Assembly (NCBI GenBank): GCA_029962745.1 | Contig: CM057157.1 | Span: forward strand, 29,284,732 to 29,348,731 | DNA: 64,000 nt | Source: Echinometra lucunter | Lineage: Eukaryota; Echinodermata; Echinoidea; Camarodonta; Echinometridae | Reading direction: 5' to 3' | Part shown: positions 1-12,561 of the stretch, piece by piece | How positions within the stretch are numbered: position 1 is the first letter of the stretch | Layout of the letters: each line of letters starts with the position of its first letter | Made by a program: the position numbers and the translations under genes | Notes under the pieces: model-generated | Told to the model about the DNA's origin: nothing | What the model saw: the letters and a program-made list of their open reading frames with translations, nothing else | The model's database searches: none

Positions 1-783
1 ACTATTGTCGATTTCTTTAGATTTCCTCAATTCTGAGTGCTTCAGCCAGGCTGCTTTTCTCATTTGTGCAATAATCAAGTCTGTACTTTTCTGTCAAAAT
101 GAGGAAATTAATCCTGCATTGTTCTAGTGTGGCATGTGATTTTGTTATCAAAACAGATCAAATTCTAAGTACTTAAAAATTATCTGAGATAATCTGTCCA
201 AAGGGTGTTAACTATCTGCTAAAGTGGTAAGGCCCCAAGTAAAATTGGTTCATAGTTTCTTGTCTGGTTATTTTCAAACTGAGGAGGGAGGGTTTTCTAT
301 GTTATTTGACAAAAGCTTTGTCAAGTGTTTGTCTTTACGAGATGCTGGAAACGCTTGCAAGAAATTTCAAACTCTTATGAAATTCCTGCCAACCTAAAAA
401 TAAACAGTTGACAGCACTTCCCAACCCCTGTGCATTTTTATAGCAAACTTTTAGAGCCTGAAATACCAATGTCGGACTTTGCCATTTTACTTTATACGAC
501 ACCTAGATAGATCCCTCTCATTTGATTGGTTGTTTGATATTCATCATTTGTCTCATTGCACTATGACGTCATCAATCGTGCAAAAGTGGCTCCATTTACC
601 GTGCAATTTTGGATCCATACGATTTGCTCCATTGCACGCTGGCCGAGAGCCGGGCACACTACGTACGTAAAACGCTTGCGTTTGCAGTGAACAGCGCGCT
701 AGCGTATAGCGCTATTGATTTATTGCGATTTGATCTATTTTTAGGTGTCATATAAAACAAATAATCAATGTTTTTTCATTCGA

Positions 784-866
784 GCAATGGACAGAATATT
801 TCACTCAGTGCGCCTCGTTGAATGGATCATTTCATCTTTCACCTCATGAAATATTCTGTCCATTGC
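784..866. repeat. Small inverted repeat, perfect 20-bp arms
   Basis: GCAATGGACAGAATATTTCA at 784-803 is repeated as its exact reverse complement at 847-866, with a 43-base loop. It is probably the internal part of a longer foldback repeat covering roughly 480-900. Confidence 0.85.
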
Positions 867-989
867 ACTCATAAACATTCATTATTTGTATACTAACATG
901 TGCATCCTTTGCGAGTTGCAAACGTGAAAACTGGCCTTTATTTATATTTTAGACTAATATCTGGAGATGTTTCCAGATAAAATCTCTAG

Positions 990-1941
990 AGGTGTGTCTT
1001 CATCAGCTCGAGGTAATTGATATGTGAATAGATGTTTGGTACTGCAAAATCAGAAAATAGCATTGAACACGAACATACTGAAGCTGTTCGACATGCACTC
1101 ATCAGAGTAAAATTGCATGAATGAACAGAAAGCCAGAATCGAAAAAATATAATGGAAGCAAGGGAACAATACACGCGTGAAATGATAGGCTGTCGATTTA
1201 AACAAAATTAGCCTTGCTGCGAGCCGGTTACTCAAATAATACTAAAATAATGCAAGTGTTCTCACAAACTCCTTCTGACGACACAGAATGGGGTCAGTGA
1301 GCTGAATGTATGCAGCTTTGAGCATGCGCAGATATGTGAAGTTTCTTGCTCGGTTGAGTACCTTGGAGCAAGATGAACAGTGTTGTTCTGCGCACTCTTG
1401 GTTGTTCATTAAGTGGTGAGCAATGGCCGAATTGGCGCTGTCCGCCGTAGTACGCACATTTGTTCATTTACATGCGTGCGAAGGTTGTGAACGTGCACTT
1501 GTCTTGCGATTCCGAATTGAGAATTTGATTTGTTTTGATAACAAATTAATATATAACTGATATATGTTTGGGGGATCAGGGATATTAGCCCAAAGTTGGC
1601 TGAAGTGTGCAATCAGGTCCACATCAGCTCACGCTCCAGTGCATATATGTATCGGGCTATAGCTCAAGATTTAGCCTGATGTTGGCACACGGTGCATGAT
1701 GGAATGGATTGAAGCTCGATCTGATGAAGACGCGTCAACAGTAGCCCGCTATTTCGTGGTTTAGCGGGCTATTCTGCAAATATGTACAAGATGATGTAGG
1801 CTTACTTTTAAAGCAGAATAGCGTGCTAATTCAGAGCATTAGCTGGCTATTCTCTGATCGGGCTAATTCATGGGATCAGAAATAGCGCGCTATCAGAAAT
1901 AGCGCGCTATTTCTTAAGCTTGAACTAATGAAAACACGCCT
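990..1941. mobile_element. TIR element, family A, uninterrupted copy
   Basis: The ends are imperfect inverted repeats: AGGTGTGTCTTCATCAGCTC at the left, and at the right the reverse complement reads AGGCGTGTTTTCATTAGTTC. The right part has runs of AAATAGCGCGCTATTT-type short palindromes (about 1740-1915). The related copy at 55851-56528 has the same ends and the same palindromes in opposite order. No coding sequence for a transposase is seen. Confidence 0.7.
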
Positions 1942-2337
1942 TTTACCTTCATTATTCACTGAAGAGGATCTCAACCTTTGAAAACAAGGAAATAAAAATG
2001 TTATTACAACTATCCCATACTTCAACTGATGACTGAATCTTCTGCAGCCTATCATAACAAATGGCTATTTCTATGACGTACAGGAACCCCGCCTTACCTC
2101 ATCTACTTCTAATACAATAAAACATTCCCCTGTTTAATCATTCAACTTTGTTGCTGTATAATTTCACAGGATTATATTTATATTTTATGGCAGGATCATT
2201 AATTAGTCCTAACACTTGTCAGGTTCCACATATCTTTCATTTTCAGGTTTGAAGTGTTTTAAGAGGTGGCAATGAGATTTCTCTTAATATCAGACATAGT
2301 GTATATAGATTAGATTAGTGCATAGTGCATATAGATT

Positions 2338-2535
2338 AGAGAGAGATTGAGACAGGAAAAAAACCAGAATGGAAGGTGTAATGAGAAAAAGAGAGAGAGA
2401 GAGAGGAAGGAAGAGGGAGAGAGAAAAAAGACAAGGGAAGAAGAGAAAGAAAGAGGGGAGTGGAGGGGGAGGAGGGAGAGAAGTGAGAGATAGAGAGAGA
2501 GAGAGAGAGGGGAGAGAAAGAGAAAAAGATGCGCA
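2338..2535. repeat. GA-rich simple repeat
   Basis: Purine-rich tract dominated by GAGAGA and GGAAGA. The open frames on both strands here are low-complexity and not genes. Confidence 0.9.
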
Positions 2536-3010
2536 TTCTATAGCAAACTTTGTGCTTGTTCTCATTGTTCCTTTTAATATCCATTTATTTGCTCTTTCTT
2601 CATCTTTTATTTTGACCTTTTCATCTCTCTTTCTACTTTTTATCTTCTGAATCTTTTCATCAACTTTCCTTGTTCCCTTTCTGCATGTTTCTTACTTTTT
2701 TCTCTATTTTTTCTTTAATTTTTTTTCCTTCTTTACTTGGGAAAAAAAAGTTTCTCCATTTTCTCACTTTCTCTTCCTTGCTGTAAGAAAACTTTTATTT
2801 TCTTTTCCAGTGATTTGATTTTGAACTTAATTTTCAAATTTTAATGAAAGCATGAGAAATGTGACTGTAGCAGTGCCAGTGGAAATAAATAACCAACAAA
2901 TGAAAGAGCTTGTTTCCAGGAGCTGTCGTGACTGAACAAGGCCCACACGGTGCCAAGAGGAAGGCACCCAAGGACCAGAAGCCAGTAACATAGAGTCGGA
3001 TACCGGGTGA

Positions 3011-3388
3011 TGTTCGTTATTCCGAAGGTTCATTATTTCAAAGATTTGTTATTTCGGAGGTTCATTATTCCGAAACACGCAAATCACGTATACCTAGATG
3101 TTCGTTAGTCCAAAAATGAAAAAGGGTTTGTTAATTTGAACATTTTTGGCGTTATTCTGAAGGATCGTAAAAATAACCAACCAACTAACGAACCCTATTT
3201 CATTTTCGGACTGACGAACCTTCAGAATGACGAACCTTTTTCATTTTCGGACTAACAAACCTTCGGAAACCTTTGGAAAAAAACGAAGCTTTGGAATAAC
3301 AAACCTTCAGAATAACAAACCTTTGGAATAAACAAACCTTCGGAATAAACAAACCTTCGGAATAAACAAACCTTCGGAATAACAAACT
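3011..3388. repeat. Inverted minisatellite of a 16-17 bp unit
   Basis: The left side has units like TTCCGAAGGTTCATTA; the right side has the reverse complement, GGAATAAACAAACCTTC, three or more times in direct tandem near 3325-3380. The centre is a palindrome-like region with ATTTTCGGACT repeats. The whole block can fold back on itself. Confidence 0.8.
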
Positions 3389-4129
3389 GTAACCTGGATA
3401 CCGGTATCTGAGATTCTGATTCTCTTGAAAAATCTGAATGATATCCTTTCCCCCATCTCTTCCTCTTTCTCTTCCAATTTCTCTCACCGTATGTTTTACT
3501 TGCTATCCTTTCTTCCTTCCCTTCTTTCACTTCTTTCACCAGTTTGCAATCATCACCTGCTGTACGGCATCATAGTGAACTCTATGGCTTTGTATGATTC
3601 GATCTTATCATATTTCACATACCAAGAATCTTGCTGTAGGATTGGTCATGTGATAAAGTGTAGTTCTGTCCATCAATCACCCGAGAATAACAATCCGTTG
3701 CACTCGATGGTGATAGTTCTTTTGTTTTTTGCTGATCTCTTTAGTCCATAGAGTCACAACGTGTTATCACTATTTTTGAGTACGCGTGAAGTGGAAGTGC
3801 GTTGCACTGTACAAATTTGGACTATCAGTTGCCCATTGCAGTACCATTTGCACCATTCGCACCTGTACCATCCAAAATATACCTTTGCATGGCTCACGTA
3901 AAATCAATTGTTTTGCTTCTTTTGTGATGTCACCATTAGCTTGAGCAGTATATGCATGTGAATGTATACGCTATCTTTCCTCGACTTCGCTTTGGAAAAA
4001 AAGCTACCTCCGGAAGTGATAGTTTGTCCTATCACGTCCACCTACGTTAATTATTTGCTTACTATCTTCTCTTTATTTCTATTTCTTATTCTTATTGATC
4101 TTTTTTCCTCTCCATCATTTCTTCTCCAG

Positions 4130-4210
4130 TCTTCCATCAGGTTCAGCCGTGCTGCGTCATAGCGAGCTCCAAGGCCGACGAGAGACTTCTCCTCATGCTG
4201 CGGGATCTCG
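4130..4210 (+). CDS. MSH5: MSH5 coding exon (N-terminal region, first one recognised)
   Basis: MSH5 pairs with MSH4 to form MutS-gamma, a nuclear clamp that stabilises recombination intermediates in meiosis and does not act in mismatch repair. This 81-bp exon starts after a pyrimidine-rich tract ending CTTCTCCAG and ends before the strong donor GTGAGT. It enters with two bases of a split codon and leaves with one. The peptide contains VIASSKADERLLLMLRDL, which lines up with the animal MSH5 segment reading VVTSAKQDENMTRFLGKL. A second AG at 4139-4140 would shorten the exon by 11 bases and break the upstream frame; the 4130 start also keeps residues matching the family just before this motif. 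The segment lies in the N-terminal connector-like part of the protein. Alone the match is modest; the phase fit with the later exons makes it convincing. Confidence 0.86.
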
Positions 4211-4410
4211 GTGAGTAATCCCCTACTTAGCTAATCCATGCGATGATCCAGCTAATCCCAATGTTTCTTAACGCTGCTATTGTTATGAGAGATGATCTCA
4301 TGACTGCTGACAGCAATGCTGTATCAGCCTAGAAGGGTTTTTAGACCTCAACAGAATTATACATGTTATGCAATCTTGATAAGTTATAAATAATGCTTTT
4401 TTGGCAGATG

Positions 4411-4686
4411 TTTTTGCCTTTATTAAGAAATCAAATACAAACATTGGATGCAATAATGATACAAATCAAAATTGATACAAATAAAGTGTGACAACTGATA
4501 TACAAAAAAAGAATACTATATACTTAGATAATATTGGAATAATAGAGTTTTTGCATTTATTAAGAAATCAAATACAAACATTGGATGCAATAATGATACA
4601 AATCAAAATTGATACAAATAAAGTGTGACAACTGATCAAAAAAAAAAAGAAGAATACAATATACTTAGATAATATTGGAATAATAG
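4411..4686. repeat. Tandem duplication, 2 x 137 bp
   Basis: Two adjacent copies start TTTTTGCCTTTATTAAG (4411) and TTTTTGCATTTATTAAG (4548). They are nearly identical apart from a few bases and A-tract length. Confidence 0.9.
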
Positions 4687-4814
4687 AGTTGAGTCAAGAA
4701 ATCAAGACAAATGCAGGGGCCAGCTATCATAAGCAAGAATGCTTGTGTCGATAGCAGCTGGGGAAAAACACATAATTCATAAAGGCCCTTATGCTTAAAT
4801 TCAAACTATCCACC

Positions 4815-5130
4815 GGTCTCAAAGGAAAAGGAAACCTTTGGAACAAATCAATTTTAATGAAAAGAGAGAATATGGAGAAGCAAGTCAAAAAAAGTTAAAT
4901 CAAACTCAGTTATAAGAAATAAAGTTTTGAAAGTTTGAAAAGTCTTGATTTACTCGCTGTGGCGATCCTCAAATTGGCAATATCGTTTGAAAATGGCAGG
5001 GCTTGTTTTTTTTAACAACTCTCCATATGTTTTGTACACAAAATATAGGATTTTCACCATTATCTCTGAAAGTGCAGCTTGTCTCTTTGTGAACCCAGCA
5101 TATGTTGTATCAAGTACATTTTTTTGCATG
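4815..5130 (-). mobile_element. Decayed relative of the TTAA element at 23884-24266
   Basis: Shares several blocks with that element in reverse order, including ATCAATTTTAATG, GATCCTCAAATTGGCAA against GGCAATCCTCAAAGTGGCAA on the other strand, and GTGCAGCTTGTC. The ends are degraded. Confidence 0.55.
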
Positions 5131-5158
5131 ATAAAATCACTTTCTGCTCAACCTTCAA

Positions 5159-5377
5159 GGGGGTGTTTCACAAAGAGTTAAGTTTGACTAAAGTCGCACT
5201 TAAATTCCTACTTGTGTGCTGTATATTATGCATCTCCACATTGGTCAGATCATTTTCATGGGATGCCGCGCTCTTGGGAAGTCTACCAGTGAGATTACGC
5301 ATTAAATACCGGGTAAGCATTGGCACTTAAACACGACTCTAAGTCAAACTTAACTCTTTGTGAAACACCCCCCCCCC
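5159..5377. mobile_element. MITE with ~31-bp near-perfect TIRs
   Basis: The left end reads GGGGTGTTTCACAAAGAG followed by TTAAGTTTGACT; the right end is its reverse complement. The element is about 220 bp, has no coding capacity, and ends in a C-run. Confidence 0.88.
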
Positions 5378-6154
5378 AGTAATGATAAATGTTTTGCCCA
5401 CTAGAAAGATATATGATTTGGAATTGGGTAATTGTTCAATGTTTTGGTAATATATAGTTTCAGCGGTGGATCCATCATTCTTTGAGAAGGGGACACAATA
5501 TTTCAAAAGCTCTTACAAGTGAGGAAATTAACAAATGAAACATGATGAAATGAAACTAAACTTAATAAGAGATTTTCTCAACGTTTACAGCTGAAATTAG
5601 GTCTTGTAAGTCTAGGATGTTTTCCTCAAATTTGCCAGATGTATAAAGTGTGGACAGATTTGCCTGGGGAGGGGGTGGGAATATCCCTTCCCTTCTTTAC
5701 AATGCTTACATTATTAAAGTTTGAGGAAAATAACAAAAGTTTTGTGTGCATTGCATTTAGTGGTAGCCATCTTTTTCTCTGGCTCTGGAGGACATACTTG
5801 ACTAGGCCAACTTATGAATATTTTCTAACTAATTCTAGGGTAATCCCCAATCATTCACTGCAATGCATCATAGGTCTACCCTGCCTAATGATCCTCAGTT
5901 TGTATGTCAAATGCCTGTGATTAACTCTGAATAAGCTTAGCATGTTCTACATTCCCCACAGAGTGAAGAAAGACATAGGACATATCCGGAGATATGTATA
6001 GAAGGTGACTGTATGGAAGGATTAGCTTCAACAGATATGACTCCCATCTAAGTTCCCTCCAGAAGTCTGGCAAAAGAAAGCCCTGATTCATCATAGCTAA
6101 AATCTGTGTCAAGAATTGCTTCTTAATCCTAAAGGATGAAGGCTGTGGAATCCT

Positions 6155-6489
6155 GTGAGAGACATTGTTTGGTGATGCCTTTGACTTCCCTTGCAGTGTC
6201 GTCAGATGTTGAAAAGGTTCAGTGACATCTGCATTGACAAATATCTGTAAATGTCTAGAATCCTCTAGAATGACTGTAAGAGACGTTGTTTGGTGATGGC
6301 TTTGGCTTCCCTTGCAGTGTCGTCAGATGTTGACAGCATTGACAAAGATCTGTAAATGTCTAGAATCCTCTAGAATAACTGTAAGAGACATTGTTTGGTG
6401 ATGCCTTTGGCTTTCTTTGCAGTGTCTTCATCAGATGTTGACAAGGTTCAGTGACATCTGCATTGACAAAGATCTGTAAATGTCTCATT
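6155..6489 (+). repeat. Triple tandem repeat with splice-like borders
   Basis: Three units start near GAGACATTGTTTGGTGATG (about 6159, 6281, 6385). Unit 2 lacks about 17 bp present in the others. Each unit contains a pyrimidine tract ending TTGCAG, a 34-53 bp segment starting TGTC and ending AT(C)T, and then GTAAATG. The segments are 6197-6246, 6318-6351 and 6423-6475. All hold stops in at least two frames, so they are unlikely to be coding exons. Confidence 0.85.
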
Positions 6490-7201
6490 CCACACTTCAC
6501 TACTCGAACCAAGGAGTTAAACTGATAACCGGTGATTATGAAATGGTTTTATGATAGTGCTTTCTCTTCCAAAAGTCTGACAAATCAAATCCTGATTCAT
6601 CTTTTGAAAAAAAAAAGTGTCAATATAGTTGCTCCCTAATCCTAAAGATAAAAGGCCAAGAATATTCTAGAATGACTATAGTGTTGGAGACATTGGTTAT
6701 GTCACATGAGTAGACATTGGTTATGTCACATGAGTGCCCCTAAACTAAAAGTTACTTGTTTAAAAAAATTTAAGGTTATATTGTAGTTTCAGGCCTTAAG
6801 TGATGCCAGCTGTGGGCCTTGTGGACATACCTGTGGTTTCAAAACTTTAAGTTTGGTTGTAGTTTTAAAACCTTGAGTGAGCTCATGGTTAACTCCAATA
6901 CTCCAAGCGGTGATCATGATCTTTACTAGAGGCTATGCTAGTCTTTAGACATAGACTATATTTTCATACTCAAACACCTTTGAGTACAGCCTTACCTTGC
7001 CAGTCTCTGGCAGTGTTAGAAGCAGCTACAGCACAGGGAATATGGTAGTCTTACTGTTCAGACACCTCATGCATTTTTGATGAGGATTTGAGTCTGGAAA
7101 CTATTCTGATGTGGATGAAGACTACCAGCTTGTAGTTTTGAAATGCTGAGGTGTTGTGTCGTTTCTATCCTGAATGCTTGTTGTTCTCCAGGAACAACTT
7201 C

Positions 7202-7529
7202 AAGGTCAACTTTGCATCCCAGTCGCGAAATTCGCTACCCGTGACACAAACTGTGCGTCTGGCCCAGTCTCGAATTTCGCATGCCGGGTCATGAATTTTG
7301 CGTCCCAGGTCACGAATTTGGCATCCCGGGGCATGAATTTTGCATCATGGGTCATGAATTTCGCATCCCGTGTCATGAATTTCGCGTCATGGGTCATGAA
7401 TTTCGCGACTGGGATGCAAAGTATGCGTCATGGGTCGCGAATTTCCTCGACTGATACGCAAAGTTGGCCCCAAAATTCACGTCGCACATGACCTGTTATC
7501 GAGTGCACTTCAGGGCAACCATAGTAAAG
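7202..7529. repeat. 21-bp minisatellite, family B element missing its left TIR
   Basis: Tandem units of 21 bp such as CATGAATTTCGCGTCATGGGT occupy about 7240-7450. The right flank (AATTCACGTCGCACATGACC and beyond) matches the right TIR of the element at 56070-56364, but the left TIR is absent. Open frames on both strands simply read the repeat. Confidence 0.85.
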
Positions 7530-8222
7530 AGTTCCAAAGGCATGGAGTAACCAACGAAAAGGCTTTGCCTTCCTTTTCAGAGCATACCAATCACCTATTA
7601 TTGGTTCTGTATGTTAGGGGTTAGTCCATGTCACTCTGTAACATGTACATGAGTAGTTAGAATTAAGTTTTAAGCATAGACATATGATAAATTTACTAGA
7701 TGAAAAAGCAGCACATGTGGATATCATTAGGCGAATGGCATTAGGCCCCCGCCTCTTTCGGATCATTTGAAGGGGCCGATAAGCACCCGTTATTGCCATG
7801 ATATCGATAATACTGATGCATTGTTCATATCTATCTATCTATTAGTGTGACCCTTTGATTTAATGTGCAATGTGCATTTGTTGTGCATTTATTGTGCAAT
7901 AACTGCAAATGCAGTAAGCTGATGCTTACATGTATGTTTCATAACGCGTACAAACAAATGCTACTAGTTGGAAGCATCTTACAAAATGAATTATTCATTT
8001 ATTTTGATCATGAATATTGATGGTGCTTAGGTTGGCTTCCTAATGGATCTGGACAAAATAGTGGAGCTTTAGGGGCCTGGTTTTAAGAATCAACTATTAC
8101 TTCTACATGTATAAAAAGAAATCATTCTTACTTACGGACAAGAGTAAAGTATTAATCAGATCAGTATATTAAACCAATCCTTTGATTTGTCTTATCTATC
8201 AGTTGGTTTTTGTCTATTGCAG

Positions 8223-8318
8223 GTGGAGTCGACTCTTGCTTTGGTGCTAGTGAGGCCTTGCTAGAGGAAACTGGCAACAGACCACTTGATGTGCAGCTTC
8301 TTCCCAGCTTAGATTTTT
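8223..8318 (+). CDS. MSH5: MSH5 coding exon (second recognised)
   Basis: This 96-bp exon follows TTTTTGTCTATTGCAG and precedes the donor GTGAGT. It starts by completing the glycine codon left open by the exon at 4130-4210 and ends one base into a codon, which is exactly what the exon at 39067 needs. The peptide starts GVDSCFGASEALLEE and ends QLLPSLDF. The end matches the conserved MSH5 stretch with LPSVDF (human IIFLPSVDF); the first part is a variable linker in the family, so its low similarity is expected. There is no stop in the used frame. The exon belongs to the N-terminal connector-like region upstream of the core lever domain. Confidence 0.87.
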
Positions 8319-8640
8319 GTGAGTACCGTATGATAAATAATGGAAAGCTGGAAGGACTAAACATGAAACTTTTCTGACTTTTTATTTTTACTGGCACACT
8401 CATTGTAGAGTTATGACCTACCTCACTAATTAAATTGATGAAAATACCTACACTAATCATTCAGTTGAATGGCTTGATAATTCACTTTAGTCAGCAGCTA
8501 ACTAGCTGACTCATTCAGGTGGCCCAGAAGCAGTTTGGAATGGGGGGGGGGGGACATTCCAGGGGGCTCATTTTTAGGAGCTCATGTCTTCTCACCCCTA
8601 ATATAAAGGATACTCTATTTTTTACTTCTTTACTAAATCA

Positions 8641-8770
8641 ATGTTATTATTATTATTATTATTTTTTTTTTTGGGGGGGGGAGTTGGAGGGGGGGATGTG
8701 TTTTGCCCCTCCGCTTTTTCGTTGGGGGCGACCGCCTCTCCTCACCCCCCCCCCCCCCCCCCCCCCCACT
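8641..8770. repeat. Cluster of TTA, poly-T/poly-G and poly-C runs
   Basis: Contains (TTA)n, then T11 directly followed by G9 (8662-8681), and near 8745 a long C-run. Simple sequence only. Confidence 0.9.
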
Positions 8771-11700
8771 TCTGGCACCCTGGAACTCATTGGTTGACTA
8801 TTAACCTATTTAGTACAATTCGATTATGGGATAACATGCATTTTTTTGTAGGTAATCAAACAAAAACTGTATTATACATTCATCAATTGAGCAGAATTGA
8901 TTTTGACATTCTTCTGAAATGAGCAATGCTTTTTATAAAGGTATTTGATTTCTGCTGTTAAAAAAGGATGAAGAATCAGTTTGATAAGTGGTGGATTGAT
9001 GTAGTGGTGCAGTTTTTAAATTTTTTTTTAGTTGGCTGTCAATAATTATACCCTAGTATTTTTTTTTTTTATTAAGCACATGTTTCTGCACATGAGAAGT
9101 ATGTTCATGCACCAAATAATTGCCTGCCAACGAGCTTGGAGATTGCCTTGGGCAATTTGTTCAAGATTGGGGAAGGTGCTAATAACATGCAGTACAGCTG
9201 TGAAGAAAACCCATCTTAAATCCCTGCTCATTAATGTTTTGAATTACATACCATACCAAGTCTTCATTTCCTAACCTTCCCCCATGGATTCGCTAGCATT
9301 ACCGATCACTCGGGATCTCCAATGTCTTGTCATGTCTGCCTAGTGGTGAGGCAATTTATCACCCTTATCTATTGCTGTCATCCCAAATTTAAGCAGGGAG
9401 ATTTGCCCCTAAATTGCCTTGTCTGGGTGGGAATTATTGCCGTAATATTGTTATGGAATGTGGACGATTTGCCCCTTATTCTCACCAGCATGGAACATAA
9501 ATTTAGCTAGTATCTTGAAACAAGTGAAATGAGCAATGTTGATGGTTTTCTATAGAGGTTAAGTGAGCATGGAGACTGTTTTTTGCAGAACATTAACGAG
9601 CTAACTCGCTACAAGAAATGTTTTGTTGTTACTGTTGTTGCAAATTGTTTGTGTAAAGGTGGGTGACCAACTAGTCTTTGGGTTTGTTCGTTTGTTCATG
9701 TGGTTTCCAACTTCACACTGGGATGGAAGGTTGGAAGTCAGTCTGTTTGTCTTTGGGTGAGATTCAGGAATAGTTGTAGAAAACTTATTACTCAAAGGAA
9801 GATGTTACGGCATCAGTTTTTCCAGTTTTGTTTAATTTGAAATATTTCTGAGATATCGTGATTAAGCGTGGTCTAATAGAACCATGCATTCAACATGTTA
9901 GATGTAAATTGGGCTTTTCTATGTTAATTATAAGGTGCTTAAAATGAAAAAAAAAGTGTTAGGACACGGCCCTTGATCCCTTTTTCCTAAAGATTCATTG
10001 ATTCTTCATAAAAAATGGTAATTTATATATCCACTTTAAAGATATACAATGAAAGAAATACAAAAAAGCCCCCCCCCCCCCTGCCTGTTAATCATTAAGA
10101 TTCCAAAAGAGCATTGAGAATGAACATTTTGTGAATATATAATTTGATATGTAATAGAAGGTTGGATGTGATATAATTAGGCCTATAGTTTACTGTGACA
10201 CAAATATACATGTAAACTCAATCACAAACCCAGTTGTCAAACTCATTAAGATCTATTTTTCTTTGGTCATATGACCACAAACGGTCGAGTACTTCTCTGT
10301 GGTTAAAAAGGGGAGGGAGGGAGGAAAAGAATCTGTAATAAAAATTCTATTGTCTAGACTCATCATGGACTTTGTAATTTGTCCAATAACAATGTATGTT
10401 ATTCTTTGAAGGCTTAGGTTATTACTGCAATGAAATATACATGTACCTGATACATACGCATATATACATTACATGAAGTTGCCAACCATGTTTTGCTTTA
10501 CCGGAAGAGCAGGAAAGCTAGACAAACACATTTTTCACTTCCGAACAAATACAGCCTATACCCACTTCCAACACCACAAAACAAATATATCCACGCCAAT
10601 ACCGAAACTGTGTCCTGAAACTATCATTTATTAAACACACGCTCCATTCATAAAAATAAACAGCAAGGCCTATTGAAAGGAGGTAGCTAACCTTTGGATA
10701 TTAATAAATTGGGTCATTGAATGTCTTTTGTTGTGTTAGTGTTCTAAATGAGGAAGTTTCCAAGGCCATTTTGAAGCGTTTATTTTGTCAGAGACAAATG
10801 TTGAGTTTGTGGATGAAAGACTGCAGTAACATTAGGATCTTTGATAATATAAATATAAAACCTTATTACCCATGTTATTATTTTTCTTTTGAATATTCTC
10901 ATGATACTTGTGACACATGAGCATGAGTGTATGCTACAGTTTGTACATAATAAAAGCTGAGTTATTGCACCTATATGGTTTATACCTTGTATATATGGTC
11001 ATATTCCAAACCTTGAAATTAGATAAATATGAATAGGTGAATTGTACAAAGAAGAGGAGAGAAAACACTAAACTTTTCAAACTAAGCATTACAAGAATCT
11101 CTCGTTTAAAATATACCCCACCACTATAACACAGGAACCTATGTATTTCAGGTGGGGTACCCCGCCCCCAATTTCATATTCCTTGTTTAAAGTCTTATCA
11201 GTGCCTTGCATCTTCGCACGAGAGGCGGTGGTTTTGGATTACACCTGCACTCCTCATCATCTTACGTAATAGTGTAAACAGACTCTTACCACGGAAAGGA
11301 AATGAGAAGTATGAAATATATATTTCACTTGTTTTAAGATATTGCCATGTCCAAAAGTCATTCATGATTTAGATGAAAACCAAAAATAAACTTCGAACGA
11401 AGCAAAATGATCGAAAATTGGCGATTATAGCTCTTTAACTCGATAAGCTAGCCCTTCGCAAGTTCGCTTCTCCGGCAGGGGGGTTACGCTGCTCAGCGCT
11501 TTTGTTTATTCAGGCTTACTACAATCTCAGGTGTCTAGAAGTTGTGAAAGTCAAATTGGGGTTTCAGTTTTAAACGACAGGGTTTTCGTCATGTTGAAAC
11601 TTCGATATTGTTTACCAGTTTTGGTATGGACTGAAAACATCAATTTGTCTGTCTCTTTGTTTGAATTTAAATTGACACGGAATTTTTTTTTTTTTTTTTT

Positions 11701-12561
11701 TTTTTTTTATTGAGTAAAACTTTTGAACATATAAAGATACATAAGTCACAAGTACAGAACGAGAATGAGTGTTCAGCCTAAATATCCGGTCACAAATTCA
11801 AAACAGTGTTGAAAATAAAAATAATGAAACTGAAGAAACAGTAATTCAGATGATAAACCACGAGATAAAAATTCTGAACCATGGACCCAACATGGAATGT
11901 TAGACGTTCTTCTGTTGTGTTGTTAATTTTATCTGCTTGTTTTTTTAACTGATATCTTTGTAGCCTACTATTTCATTATTATTTCTGTAAAAGCAAAATA
12001 AACATCTCCATAGTTTAGTGTCTCTTTCTATTCAATGAAAATAAACTATAAACATCTTTATAGCCTATTATCTGTTGTCAATCAATCCACAATGACATCT
12101 AATACAATCCCGTAGTTTTGGGTGATACTATTGTAAATCATTTAGAGGGTTTAAGGAGATAATATCAGTAATTGTTTGTGTCTGATGGCTATCGCAGAAT
12201 AGTATAACACTACACCCCCACGCCTGAAAACCAAGCAACCATTAACCACTCTGGCTTAACAATACTCTTGGGCTGCATTCATCACACTTTTTGAAAAGAG
12301 GATTAGAATATCAAACTCCCCTCAAAGTATCTAGTTTGAACACAGCTTCAGGGTAATGCATTTGTAAGATTTCATTGGAACAAATGGGTTTTCTATTCAC
12401 TTTAGCAATAGCTTGAAACTTTTATGTTTGATACTGTATGTTTCTCCAGGGCCTCTTTAGGAATTATTCTTCAGCCAAAATAGTGCCAGCTATTTATGGT
12501 ATATCATGACTTATGTAAACAAAAAATTGAAGAATTTTAATCCTGATTTCATGATTTGATG

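Larger units (their letters stand above)
1..4129 (+). other. Sequence upstream of first recognised MSH5 exon (intron or 5' flank)
   Basis: No exon of the MSH5 N-terminus was recognised here. Because the exon at 4130 starts inside a codon, at least one coding exon lies further 5', so the stretch next to 4130 must be intron. The stretch holds an inverted repeat (784-866), a TIR element (990-1941), a GA-rich tract and an inverted minisatellite (3011-3388). A full CRE-type octamer TGACGTCA is at 564-571. Nothing else stands out in 1950-2330, 2560-3000 and 3400-4100. Confidence 0.6.
4211..8222 (+). other. MSH5 intron, 4.0 kb
   Basis: A GT-AG intron (GTGAGT to TTGCAG) lying between codons split one base into glycine. 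It contains a 137-bp tandem duplication, a decayed member of a TTAA family, a clear MITE at 5159-5377, a triple tandem repeat with splice-like borders (6155-6489) and a 21-bp minisatellite (7202-7529). A short direct duplication of GACATTGGTTATGTCACATG lies at about 6689-6735. Nothing is seen in 5400-6120, 6750-7170 and 7550-8200. Confidence 0.85.

Noticed and set aside
4139..4140. Alternative acceptor AG 11 bases inside the first MSH5 exon
   Set aside because: Using it shifts the incoming frame and drops residues that align with the family; the pyrimidine tract before 4130 is better.
7174..7491. Open frames on both strands reading a 7-residue repeat (MNFASWV type), also at 55964-56398
   Set aside because: A 21-bp minisatellite stays open in several frames on both strands; this is not evidence of a repeat protein.
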